Assembly: GCA_009792885.1 (NCBI GenBank) | Contig: WMCF01000007.1 | Location: 10,664,278 to 10,728,277 of the forward strand | DNA length: 64,000 nucleotides | Source: Eremophila alpestris peregrina | Taxonomy: Eukaryota > Chordata > Aves > Passeriformes > Alaudidae | Direction: 5' to 3' | Shown: positions 11,441 to 24,500 of the stretch, in pieces | How the letters are laid out: every line of letters begins with the position of its first letter | Numbering within the stretch: the first letter of the stretch is position 1 | The notes under the pieces: model-generated | What the model was told of the DNA's origin: nothing | The model's database searches: none | What the model saw: the letters and a program-made list of their open reading frames with translations, nothing else | Position numbers and translations under genes: made by a program

Positions 11441-14400
11441 AGGGAAAATGCACGCAGTCTTACACAGAATTTTCAGGGGACCCTAAAAAACACACTTGGC
11501 TCTTCTACGCTAACACAGAGCCACATGCACTGACTCCACGGCACTGCACCAGCAGAAATGTTATCTACTTACCATAGCTAAAATTATTTTGACAATGTTA
11601 ATAATCTATCCATTGATGTTTAGGCATCAGCCACTGCAACCAAATTTACCCTTACATGTATCAGTTGCACCGTTTAAAAATGCTAGTTATCCTAAAATAG
11701 TTAAGATTAACAATTGCATTTAAAGTACAAAATTAGGCTGAACAAATTTATTTATTTTGGCATTAGATTTATATAGAAACTAACTTCAGCTTCATAATTA
11801 AAATAAAAGCCTAATGCACTAGAAATGTGCTTCCTCTGTGGGTTAGCAGGAATAGAAAAGAATGTGTATCATTCTGTGTAAGGAATGAATTGAAAATTTC
11901 CAAGCTGTTCATGCAACATCTCATATCCTGCAAATGGAGTCTTCAGTAATCAGTGAGCAACTGGAAAAACAGCAACACAAGGGTTATGCACTATGAATTT
12001 TACATCCTGAATAATTTACTACAAGTTTTGACAAAGGGACTCTAACTCTCCATTTCTCTTTCATCTTAAGATTTTTTTTTCTCCTTTCAAGGATAAGTGA
12101 AAATTCTATTTGATTGAATATCCATTGTACCAGAAGATTGCAGTATCTTTATCAGATATCCTTTGTTTGCTTACTGCAGCATCACATTATGAAAGTAGCC
12201 CATTCCGGACTCTTGCTTTTAGTTTTGGAAGTATAAACTCAAGGCATGTGTGTGTCCAAGCCTGCACTGGCTGTGCTGAAAAAGCACAAACCCAGGGCAA
12301 GGATATGAAATGGTGATGGGATGCAAATTGTCCCAGTTGTTGCCTTGAGATTAAAATCTAAGGATTTGTGGATTTCTACTAACACCTTAATAGGAAACTA
12401 AATTGCAGAAAGTAAAAGGATATTTTTAGACCCCCTATTTCATGTAAGAGATTACAGAGAACTTATTCTGGTTGTGAGTCAGGAAGATGTCAGAAGCCAG
12501 AATGTTCCTCCAACTGTCCTAAAAGAGCTGGACATGCCTCCTGCAGCTGGGCCAGGTCCTCACTCAGGGCCACAAACAGGAGTCCCCCATGAGGAGAACA
12601 AACAGGTCTTTCAGCTTCCAGCAAGCAGTGGACAAAGTGAGGGTTTCTTCTTGAATCTTAAGGAGGCAAGAAAGTTGTGGGTTCAATCCGGAATACCAAT
12701 GATTTCCCCAGATTTCTGTGAATCTGCTTAGCTTTCATTAATCAAATAACTTTTCATTTAATCTTTTCTCTTCCATGTAGCTGTGTTCCAAACAACTTCA
12801 GTAGGGAAAAAGCCCTGCAAAGGTCGGATTAGTACCTGCTTGGGGTTCTAAACATGCCTACTAATTTGGGGAAACACAGAAACATTCAGGACCAGGATTT
12901 TTGGTAGTTTCACCAGCTATAAAAGAGCTGAGGCAGATTTTTGCAACCCTCTTCTCTCTGTTCCTGTACATTAGTAACAAAAAAATTGGGGACAATGCTA
13001 CCAGCTCCTTTAAGCTGGCCTGCTTATTTTTAAGTTTTAAGAAACTGTGAAAACAATTATTTTATAGGGTTTGTTAATTTTTTTTGAAACATTCATAGCA
13101 AAGCATTCCAACTCCTTTCCTGATGTTTGATTCAAGGTTTAAAACTTAATTTTTTCATGTTATTTTTGAGGAAGAAAATTTACTTAGCTGTACAATAAAC
13201 ATTGAGTTAATTCTCAGTCATTGACAAATATACAGGTATGATGGTCCATAGGAAAACTTCGAGTATTTTTTAACACCATTGTTCTATACATTGAGTCACA
13301 TTGCTCCCAGCAACACTGACCCTGCTGTCAGCTCCAAGACACTTGGTTTCAGTTAAAATTCCCAAATTCATGGAAGTGCAAGCTGCTCATGGGTGACTGG
13401 GTGGCTACTACAAAGCCATGAGAATGTAAAGGCCCACTCTGAAACAAGGGGTACTAATGGAAGGTATGCAAGAAAAGGTAAGGAAGAAGATTGAATTCCC
13501 ATGGCTGTTCAGTGAATCAGGGGCTCAATATACACATTGTCACAGCAAACTGACTGTGACCCAACTTTGACAAAACATCAGTTCCCAATACCCTACTAAA
13601 CAGCTGTGATTGTGAACTCCCCTGCATTTAGTGTGTACTAAGGGTGTGAAATCAAAAGAATTGTAAATTGATTAAAGCAAACCAAACTTGTTCAAGTACA
13701 AAAAAAAGTATGTCCTCTGAGAATAACTAGATTAGATGCAACAGAATGAAAGTTTTATATTACATTTAAAAATACTATCAACACACAATGCTACCTCAAG
13801 CAGAACATTAATTGACATACCTTTTATTTTCTCCTCTAAGAGAGGAAGAAAGATTCTGAGACACTTTTATATAAAACACTGTGTTTGTCCACCCAAAAAT
13901 ATGAATGCGAGGCAAGACACTTTACAGGAAGGCACCATCACAGGAATCTGCTCTATTAGTATCATCTCAATTTTCTGCCTCCTGTTACTTGCGTAACTGA
14001 CAACTAAGAAACTGTGAATGTTTTCATTATCAAGCTAATCAGCTTTGGAATAGCACACTGAAAACCACAGCAATACAATTCTGGCAGACTGTATTTTCAA
14101 AGTTCACTCATCACAGCCATGAGAAGCACTCAACAAGGTAAATTTCTGATACAACTTCAAGATTATCCAATTAGCACATTAATTTTTTTAGAAGATCAGC
14201 TTTTCTGAAAGCAACCTTGCTGCTTTAAGTACTATTTGGCTCTTTAATCATCCTCCTCTTTCCCTGCTTTTTTCGCCTCATTTCAGCCATTTGCTCTGTA
14301 CAACCCACTCCCCCCCGCCACAATTATCTTCTTATTTATGCTGTTCTGCTGCAACTTCACTAAATCAATAAAGTCTTTGAGACTTTTCAGCTTGGTAGGC

Positions 14401-15150
14401 ACGTTGTTTTTCAGCTCCAACATGGATGTCAGGAATGCTTTTATGCTATCAACTTCATCATGGTTTTTGCTCTCTTATAGCCCAAATAAACACAATGCTG
14501 GGAGATGAAACTGCACAGGCAAGAACATGAAAAGCCTTAAATGAAGGCAACATTTTCAGAGACAGGGCAGGTGATGCAAACACCAGGAACTACTCTTCAG
14601 TTTTGCCAGTGTAGCTCTTTTCTTATAGGTAGTAATAACAAAATATTCAATTGATTGGGATCTCTTCTCCATAAACAGGGGGTTTTGTCATGACTTGCAA
14701 AAATTGAGAAATGAGGTTAAATATACAGAGCCTAACATTAACAGCCAATATATCATTCAAGGTTTTACCAAAGTTTGTCAGGTTTAGCCTCCTGCACTTA
14801 AATGTAGCTATTTTCAATACCTGCAGTTTCATTCAATTATTTTTTTCAGAAATGTCTGTAGAAACCTGTTGTGGGCAAGTCAGAGTATCAGTCTAAAAAT
14901 ACAGTGAGCACCATGAAACAGTTTTCAAAAAGTTATGGTTACTTCAGTGTCTGGCTCAGCTTTTCAACCCTTTCCCCCTCAACAGTTTACTAGTATTCCT
15001 GACATTACAAACGAAGTATAACAACAATATCAAGTTCCCAGCATATCACTTTCAGATAAAACAAAGTGAGAGGTTGAGTTCTACAGGTAAATTTTAATGC
15101 AAGTCTTGCAAATCTGAGAAGATTCTGATTTTCTTCTTCTCAATACATGG
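11441..15150. other. Intergenic sequence, possibly including distal OCIAD1 3' UTR
   Basis: AT-rich. Minus-strand AATAAA signals (TTTATT as written) occur at several places, for instance 13823-13828, so a long OCIAD1 3' UTR could reach into this stretch. No exon or repeat was recognised. Confidence 0.5.
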
Positions 15151-15466
15151 GATTGCATTTATTTACATGTATTTTTGCCTTATGCTATAGGTTCATATTA
15201 CCTGTTACCCTTCTCATTCTTAAACAACAGCACAAATGGTTTATAGTCATGACACCTCACAATAGCCTTGTTTTTAATTTATGCAAAATTTTAAAAAATT
15301 AGGCATAAAGAAATTTTTGAATCTTCTGGCAAATCAGGATTTTTTCCTCATTTATTAATAGTTGTGTCTGGCAGAGCACACCAAAGGTGCTGATACTCAT
15401 GACTAATCCAGATGAAGTTCAAGTTAGCTGACAGGAGGTAATTTTCTTCAGTTCTTCATTAGACTC
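15151..15466 (-). other. OCIAD1: OCIAD1 proximal 3' UTR with candidate poly(A) signals
   Basis: This follows the OCIAD1 stop on the minus strand. AATAAA on that strand appears at 15351-15356 (about 115 bases after the stop) and 15158-15163 (about 305 bases after). The site in use cannot be decided here. Confidence 0.45.
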
Positions 15467-15504
15467 TTATTCATCCCAGGTATCTCCATATTTATTTACT
15501 TTAA
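15467..15504 (-). CDS. OCIAD1: OCIAD1 terminal coding exon
   Basis: The acceptor is CTTTAG; phase 1 entry gives VKVNKYGDTWDE and TAA. The last 12 residues are the same as the human C-terminus, which firmly fixes the gene end despite the exon being only 38 coding bases. Confidence 0.96.
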
Positions 15505-18500
15505 CTAAAGAAAACAAAAGAAAAAACAGAAGTAGTCATGTGATAGATTAACTGCTGAAGTTTATCATATACAGTGCCAAAAAGTGTAATGAAGTGCACT
15601 GTCATCTGAAGTGGTGCGTGGGGAGAGAGGCAGTCACAGCACACCAGACGTGTAATTAAAGCTACTCTGGAATAAATGGGGAGAGGAGTTTGCTAATCAT
15701 TTTACCTTAATGAATTAATATTCAATCAGGAGGCCTACTGTGCTAATTCCTGCTCTACAGAATTTGTAATTACTTTGAAACAAATGTAACACGTGGATCA
15801 AACAAAAACAATTGGAGGAAACAGGCAAGGAATGTTACAATAAATAATGAGGCTACAGAATCTGGTTACATGCACAGTTTGATGGATTCTGGATAGTTAA
15901 AACCACATTCAAAGACAAACAAGCAGAAATCAGTAATCCCTACTAGGAAACTACCCAGCCATTATTATTTGGCAGCTTCCTTTAGCATAGGATTGAGTGA
16001 GAGAGGAAAGAAAACCAGGGTAGTGGTGTAACAACTTTGTTCAGAAGTGTACCACTGTAACTGAACAACAAGCAGAAAGTGAAAACAGACTCTCTTGGAA
16101 GTGAACTGCAAAGTCCTCAGTAACTGACTGCCATCACTGAAAAGATTAAGAATGGCTCCATTTGATCCAGTAGGAATGCTGACACTAGTCAGGCACCCTT
16201 TATAAATCCACTTGCAAGTTAATTATTAAGCTCACTGTTCATTACTACCTATGCAGCAGAACAAGTGGAATAGAGCAAAATGCCTGGTCCTTGTCTCTGT
16301 GAGCTACCAGCAAACTGAGCATAATGAAAAATGTCTTTGGAGCAACTGATATTGCAGTGAGACACAAGGAGAAGCTCTCTCAAAGTACATTTTTATTTCC
16401 ATTTCTATTAAGCATGGCAGCTGACCAGCTGCACTCACTGCCTGGAAAATGGGCCAGTCCAGATCACTATGCAGATGCACGTATTTGTGCTGCTGCAGGG
16501 AAGGGAAAAGGCTCCAGCAGATGCAAGTTAGAGATTGCTTAAGGCTGGTTCAACCATGGGTTTGTTTCCCTTCTGTCCTTCCAAGGGAGGGCAGAAATCA
16601 CTGTCTCCCATTTGCTGGGTACCCAGAGATATAGGATGAACCAAGGGGTAGTGACTCAGAAAGTATGAACAAGCACACAGCAAGTAACATGTCCAGTTTG
16701 ACACAAGAAGCTAAATGGGATCTTAGCCCACAGCATCAGTGTAATCCCTGAACTGCAGATTTAAATGCACTTGCATGTGTAAACAATTCCTGAATTTTTG
16801 TATGCCCTCCTTACTCTTTTTCCCTAAAAATGGAAAGAGGTATTTAAAAAAGTCTATTTACAAATCTCACACACTGCTCCATTTCATTCTCAAAGCCCAA
16901 GTACAGCCTTCAAATGGAACACAGAAATATAACAGAATGCAATATTTGATCAACATTTTATAGAGGTCTTTTATATACCTCAAGTAACTAAAAATAAAGT
17001 AACAAATGCACATTCTCATTTCACAGTCACATTTGCCATGGAATATGGCAAGGTTTTCAGAATGATGCTGAACATTTCTGTGTGTGGTTCATGACTGACA
17101 TTTCTGGGCTTTCTATTTGTGGAGAAGTATCTTAAAAAAGAAACATTGTGTAAACCCAAGAAGTGTCAGCCCCTGGAATTTAAAAGCAATCTGAAACCGC
17201 AGCATCAATAATTTTTTCATGTCTCATTTGGCACAGTCACATGATAAGAGAAAGCCTTTCATCCTTGAAATGACAGATAAAAATCATTACACAAGAATTG
17301 TTTATAATTTTTCTTTCAAGACGGCAGATCCGTCCAAAGATAGATGATCTGCAGAGAGTAATTCACAAGCATCAAAGAGACTGACACTCTTAAGCAACAC
17401 TGTTCCAAAGCTTAGTCCAAAGCTACTGCTTCAGAACTTTTTGCTTTAATACTCTCTTTTATACTTCTTACCACCCATAATGCCTACTAGGAGACAACAG
17501 CCATTCCTAGAAGTCTTGCTGCAACATGGCTGACAGGACTGGGCAGTGCACACAAACCCAAACAATTCAAGGTGACATCGGAGTGTCAAACGGTAAAACA
17601 TTCCTCTTGCTACAATTGTTTTTACAGATGTCACATTAAATTTTAAAAGTTCTAGAGCAAGCAATTATGAATTGCTTCTGAGTCTCCTTTCCAAAAAATT
17701 GACTGAGTCAAAAAGTTGTCTGAATGGCATCTTACTCTTCAGGACATTGCATTCTTATTTTGCTCTGTTTTCTTTTTCACTATGAAAACAAAACTCAATA
17801 TTGCTGCCAAATACCGTTTCCTTCCTCTGGGTTTTAATGTAGAAAATGAACCTCTACAAACAATGCCTCTATAGAAATCCACTAATTCCACATGAAACTA
17901 TTCATAAAAATAAATACCCTCCCCTTCAAACCATCAACCATGTGCTCTATTTTGAGAGAACAATGCTATCTAAAACACACACCCCCTCCCATAGCTCTTT
18001 GGTATAGCTCTGAGCTCAGAGAATTCTCTGTTGAAAGAGGTTGCTCAATATACTCAATGAAGCAAAACTTCGGAGCTTTTCAGTCTGGCACCAAGCAATA
18101 TGGCTAGAGAAAAGGAATTACAATTTTCTATTGGATGATCAAAATTTTTGAAAAAGTAATTAATCTGAAACAGGAAACTGTATATATCACATATGAAATA
18201 CCCGCAGATACTCTAAATATGAATTGCTTAAAATGCATGCAGAATTAAGCTTTGTGTCTGCAACCATTTTTAACATTATGGCTAATACCTGATTTTTTTT
18301 AAGTATTGCTGTAAATCAGTGTATTACCTTCCTTAGCTGGTTTTTCCTGTGCAGTCTTGCTGGGAATTTCTGCCTTTGGTGGTTGCATTACATCATATGT
18401 CTGTCTGTGTTTATTCCTCAGTTCCTCATATGTAATGCCTTTTTTTTTCCGACTTTCTTCTGGAACTGGAGAAGGTTCTGAAAACAAACAGAAAAATACT

Positions 18501-21500
18501 AAATATGCCATAACACACCAAAATTAGGCTTCAACATGTTCTAGAATACCAGTTGATTACTGCTCAATCCCAAATTAAAAGGAGCATGACAGCTGCAATT
18601 CTGAGTACAACAGTGAATGTACATGGTCTTCAAGTAACCCACTCCTTTCATCCTTTTAATTTTGTCAAGCTGCTTTGAAATACTGGCTGTTCATTAATTC
18701 TCTTCATTTTACCATAAGAAATTCTAACAACCATGTGGCAGGTGATGGATAAGTTTGCTCTGGTCACTTTATTTAAAATGCATGATAATTATACATTTGG
18801 GATATGTATGATAGCTGAAGAGAAATCTCAAGGCTTTGCATAAAGGTTTTCAAAGACTCAGGACAATATCTACCATATGATGCCTGATGGAATTTGATCC
18901 TTTTATCTATGGTTATAATGCAGAATCTTGGTTATAAAATAAAGGTTTTACTGACTATTGGTATTTGTAATGAATTGCAGTAACAATTTTCTTGACACAT
19001 TTATATCTGATATTTTCATATAATTATAACCAAGTCACATGAAAGGGCTTTCTTAGCAAAAAAAACCATTTTTCATAAGTAAGTTGAAAAAATCCAAACG
19101 AATTCAAAGTACAAAACCCTGCATTTGATAGTAACTTCCTCCTTTGTGTACCAGAGACACCTAAATTCAGAATCCTGTGTTTCCCCTGCAATAGCTGAGG
19201 GCAGTTCATACTGGAAGGAGGGGAACAGCTGCATGGTACTTGAAAACCATTTTAGTTGTCTGTGAGAAAATCAGACTGTTGGTGGATAGAACACAATATC
19301 CATTCAGTTCCCAGGAGACACAAATGTTTGTCATATTGTGAAAAAATTAAAAGTTTAATGTCATGGAGTTATAGCAGTAACCAGTTACAGCCCTATGGAT
19401 GGTGGAACTGCCATCACCTTGGAAGGGCCAGCAGGCAATTGGGAGGCTGTGGTTTATTCAGTATAGTGAAGGCATGGCATATTCCCCTTTCTTCCAGTCA
19501 GGCTCAGTTTTTTGTAGGCTTAGTTCCACAAAAGATTGCACCTTGTAAGTTAATTCAGGATCTTTACTTGCAATTAAAACCATTTTCAGCTAGAAAACCC
19601 TAAATCTAATTTAGAGTTAGAACTCAAAATTTATATTCATCTTCTGTGTAAAAACAATTCTTGTAATTCTTTCAGCTCTTTAATTCAAAAGCACTCTATT
19701 GTGCCATGTGTATTTGCATGGGGTGTGAATGCATAGTTTAGTAAGAGCAGTATCTATAAGACAGGCAGAGTCTTTGCAGTACAAACTGTTAAATACCGAG
19801 ACTCACCTTGAACAGTGTAATCAGTAATTCCTGTAGGTGAAGACTCATTCAGAGAAGCACTGAATGGAATGGGCTCATAACTTGAGAGGGCTCTATCTGT
19901 TGAGCTGTAATCATCTGAGTAGCCAGAAGAAGGTGGGAATCCAGCACTTGGAGAAGATGACTCAGCAAATGACTGAGAAGGTACATCTGAAAATTCAGAT
20001 TTACGACTGGAACGGCTGCAAAAGAATAGAAGTGAATGTTAAATACAAAAATACTGACGTTAAAAATGGACCTGTAAGAGTAACAATACTTTCAATTCAA
20101 GAAAATGTTCTTTCATTTTAAATAGTTTAGCTTCCAACTGAATCATCATCTTAAAAAATTTTTGGGATGCTTTGGGTGTTTCCTTTACATTGCAAAAATG
20201 TCTATAGTCCCTTCCCCAACATTCTTCCCTTCCTCGGAGAACCTTAGCTCATACATACGGAACAGGAGAGAAAAGAGACAAAACATTCTGCACTTTACAA
20301 TAACTGAAGTTACAATCCTTTTCCCCGAGAAATCTTAAGGCAAAAACACCCCACATCAGACACAAAAAGTACATGGTGTGGCCATGTAACTAGTGGTAGT
20401 ATGAACCATAATTAATTTTAAAAGCCTTTTAGGAAGAATTTGATATTTAAAACCCTTCATCATTAGAAGATGCTGTAATTGATCAGGATTGAACAGCAGA
20501 AGGAGAACAAACAGCTATCTCAGGAAAATTTATTTATGAAAATTAATCAAGTTGCTGAATTCTGCAAAAATATTAATGAATCTTCTCTTCAGACAGAAAG
20601 GTAATATCATATAAAGAATATTTTGGAAATTGGTGCCAGATATCTTTAATTATTCACTATATTCTTAGAATGGCCTTGCAAGCCACTACACAACACGTCC
20701 CTCTATCAGGAATGCCACCACTTTGTGCCACTAGAACATCTCTAGAGTATTTATTAATTTTTTACTTTTAATTTCTGCTTAGCTGTACTTTTAGTTTCCT
20801 ATGAAAAACATTTGCAATTAGTCTTTATTTAAATCTCATAATAAACGTACAGAACAAAGCCACTTTATTGCCCCAATTATGTTTTTAAAATATATGCAAA
20901 CACAGCTTTAAAAAACTACCTAATCTTTTAGTTCCTTACTGCAAATCAAATTACCAAAATACATTAATTAGTAGACATGCAATGCCCAGGAAAGTGTAAT
21001 GATTTCTATTGCTGGGTTAAAAGGGCAGCGTGTATGGATAATAATGCAATTGAAATGAATTTCAATTATTTATTCAACCAAGGAAAAGGAATTTATCACT
21101 TAGGAAATAAAACTTTACAGATACAAATTGGCCATTAATGGTTGAAGGGATTTACTGGTGTGGCGGATGATGGTACTTAAACAAGTTCTCATGTAAACAC
21201 AATTAATGAGCATGAGAATTTCACATTAGAAACTGGAGGGGGATGAAGAGACAAGTGCAACTCCAGCTGATTCTATATAGTAAGTGTATGAAATGATAAT
21301 ACCTGAAATTGATGGATGTCATAAAACCATAAACATTTCAGAATAAAGGTAAATCTTGCAGACAAAATAAAAACTGTCATAAATGTGAATGTATAGTGTA
21401 ATTAAGAATGTAAGCAAATATACATTTAACAAATCTCAGCACATACACATACTTCTCACTATCCAAACACTATTCTCCCTGTTTTGAATCAAGGGTTTAA

Positions 21501-24500
21501 GTGACATATTCTGAAAGCAGCTTGCATTTAAAAACCAGTTGAAGTAGAAAACATTCTGGAAGAAAACAGGAAATAGTTTTAAGAACCTGATGAGTTTCTC
21601 ATATGTACAGCATAATGCTGTTACAGATGTAAAGGATTTAAACAAATAGCAGTAAGTTTGACCACCATGCTTCTTCCTGCACTGATATTGTTTACTGAGC
21701 TCCTTCCTTTGATAAACACTGAAATCATTTCCACCCTTTTCCTACTTCAGTCAAACTAAACTATGGGAAAAACTTCCAGAATGTAACTCTATTTTATGTC
21801 AGTTAATTTAGTTTACTTTTAAACTAAGGAGGCAACTTGTGCTGTCACACTTCTGTAAGTAAATTCCTTGGGAAACACTCTTAATTTTACAAGGAATACA
21901 CTTTGCTAAGTAAAATGTTTCTTTTTCTACTCCTCAGAGTGATCAGTTGTATGTAAAGAGCCCAAAATACATATTTCATAGCTTGCCAACTGATACGAAT
22001 ACAGATTCCTGAAAGTGGTGGATTTGAGGTAATGGGGAATGAGGGAAGGTGCAGCTCTGAAGGTGTTGGAAAGCTGCAAAAGTAGTATTGATCTGTTAGT
22101 GTTTAAAATACCCTATTCAGAATATGTTTTAAAGTTAAAAGATATTTAAATTCTTACTTAGGTGAACTATGTCTCTGAGCTTGTCGTAGAACATCTCCTA
22201 TTGGGGAATCCTTCAGTTTCTTAAATTTCTCGCTACAGATTGGCAAGTAGGATATCTTTCCAGCCAGGTATCCACACATTCCAGCAACTTTTTAAAGAGA
22301 AAAAAAGATGGGTTTACATGCTGTACTATAATATCCAACATTGTTTTAAAATAATAATTTCAAATAAATCATGTCGTATCTTAAATAAAAGAAAACCAGT
22401 TTAGCTCTAAATCAAAACCATGCAGTAATTGCCTCTGCTGCTTCTGCAGACAAAAGGGTACTAAAACCAAATGCAACAGCTGAACAGAGACATAAAGCAA
22501 TGCTTTAGACATGGTGTGAGTGCCAGATGATTTCAGCTAGTACTTGGTGAATGAAACACGACAAAAAAAAAGAATTGCATCGATTTTTCCAAGATCGAGA
22601 AATCCCAATTTACTGTCAGTGATGACAAACCAATCAGAAATAAATACAGGCAGTAAATTCTGCTAATTTAATCCATCAGAACAATCAGATCCTGAAAAGG
22701 CTTTACTAGTGTGGATTTACTAGTGTGAGGAGAGGTCTAAATCAACTTAGCAGTATGCTCAATATCTTCTGTAAAGGATTCTGTGATTTGGCAGCCAGAG
22801 GGCAAACAACTGAATTAGCTGAACCCTTCTAATCACTAAGCAAACTGTTTCAATTTAGTGCATACTTCCATCTGCTGCAAAGGACATAAGGATAAATTAC
22901 TAAGATAGCTCTTTCTGGGCTTAAAACTCACTATTTCCATCAACTGGCTCCTTCAAGTTTTATGAGTGAGTCAGTGGCATAGGAAGGATTCCATAGGAAT
23001 TAACCATTTTCTTGTTGACTTTGTAATGGAAAAATTGGTAGACCCCTTCCATGTGCAATGAGTATTTTCTAAATATAAAGACTAAGAGTCTTGATTATCT
23101 CTAAGTCAAGAAAGAATTAATTATCAGTAACATTAATCCTCTGCAATTCTCAGCTGTACATTACATTGCCTGGGAACCAACATAAAGGGGATTTTACCCT
23201 AGCTTGCTGTACTGGTACTGAAATTGTGATTCATGTTCTAATGTCTTATTTTCAAAAGAAGGGTAAAAGTCCTTTTCCAAGGGAATAGAGAAGAACAGCC
23301 ACAACTATGAGTGAAGTTTACAAAGGAGGAATGTAAGGGTTTAGCTGTTTAGCAGGTTAAAAAAACCCAAACACCTCATATACAATAAATACATGCAGAG
23401 AGAAAAATTACAAGCCCTTGGATTGGCCTAAGAAGAAGACAAACTAAATATTTAGCAAAATAAAGCTTAACAGAAAAGCTGGTTACTCTTTTGCATAAAT
23501 TACAAAGAGAAAGTCTTTTTTTCTTGAGGCCTTCTAGTAAAGAGAAGGGGAAGTATCTCTCTGGAAGTTGTTTCACTCAAAGTAATCAGTGGCCAAAGCA
23601 TTTGGTTTATTTTATTACAGAACTAACAGCCAGATGATCCATGCTTTTGAACTTAGCACAGTAAATGAGGTATTGTTGCTTGCTTCTACATTCACTATGA
23701 CAAGAAGCTGATGAGACATGGCCAGGTCCCACTGCAGACCAACATGAAGTACCTACAGGCACAGGAACCGTCCCCTCTTTGTCAAAGACAGACAGAGGAC
23801 CAAGGGCTCTCTGCTGTGTTGAAGGGGATGCTGTCAATGCAGTGACAGCCATGACTAACTAGAAGTTTCAGTAAATTGTCAAGAGTACCTAGAAAACTAC
23901 TGAGACAAGTATAGTAATTTCTACAGGCAGGACATGCTGGCCAGCTCAACTGCACCTTATTTTTTCCCCTGATTTCAATAAATTAGTTCTATTAAGTAAG
24001 AAGAATGTGGCCCTTATGTGTAGGAGTGATTGGGGAAATAGCAGTTCTATTATTTATTAGAAATGTTTGTGTTATGCCATTGTTTGGTGTTCAAAGAAAG
24101 TAACCAGAATTTAGCATAAACAACTGGAGCTCTAGTCTCTCACATTCATTTATCTGCTTAAACAACACTTCCTTGACCACAAATCATGGGGTTTACCCTC
24201 TTCCCACTGAAGTAAACTGGCTGTATCTGCACAGATTGGCAAGATGGCAACTTCCTGTTTTACTGTCTTGTATTACATTGAAAAGGTTAATTTATTAAGT
24301 TAATAATTTATTTTTGATTATACTTAATCCAAAAATCATTCACATGAAATTGCTTTTTTCCTACTATTGTACATACATAATGCCCAGGAAAAAAAAAGTA
24401 ATTAAAATAGCCTGAATGGGACACGTGAGATACATGAATAAAGACCTTCAAATTAGGAAGGGAGGGGTGGGTGTATTCTGGCAATGTAATTTAAAGTAAG

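Noticed and set aside
12474..12731. 85-codon intergenic frame
   Set aside because: Composition is plausible for protein but there is no homology or gene context.
19256..19603. 115-codon plus-strand frame in OCIAD1 intron 6
   Set aside because: No recognised homology, no promoter or splice support; could be an old repeat but no family identified.
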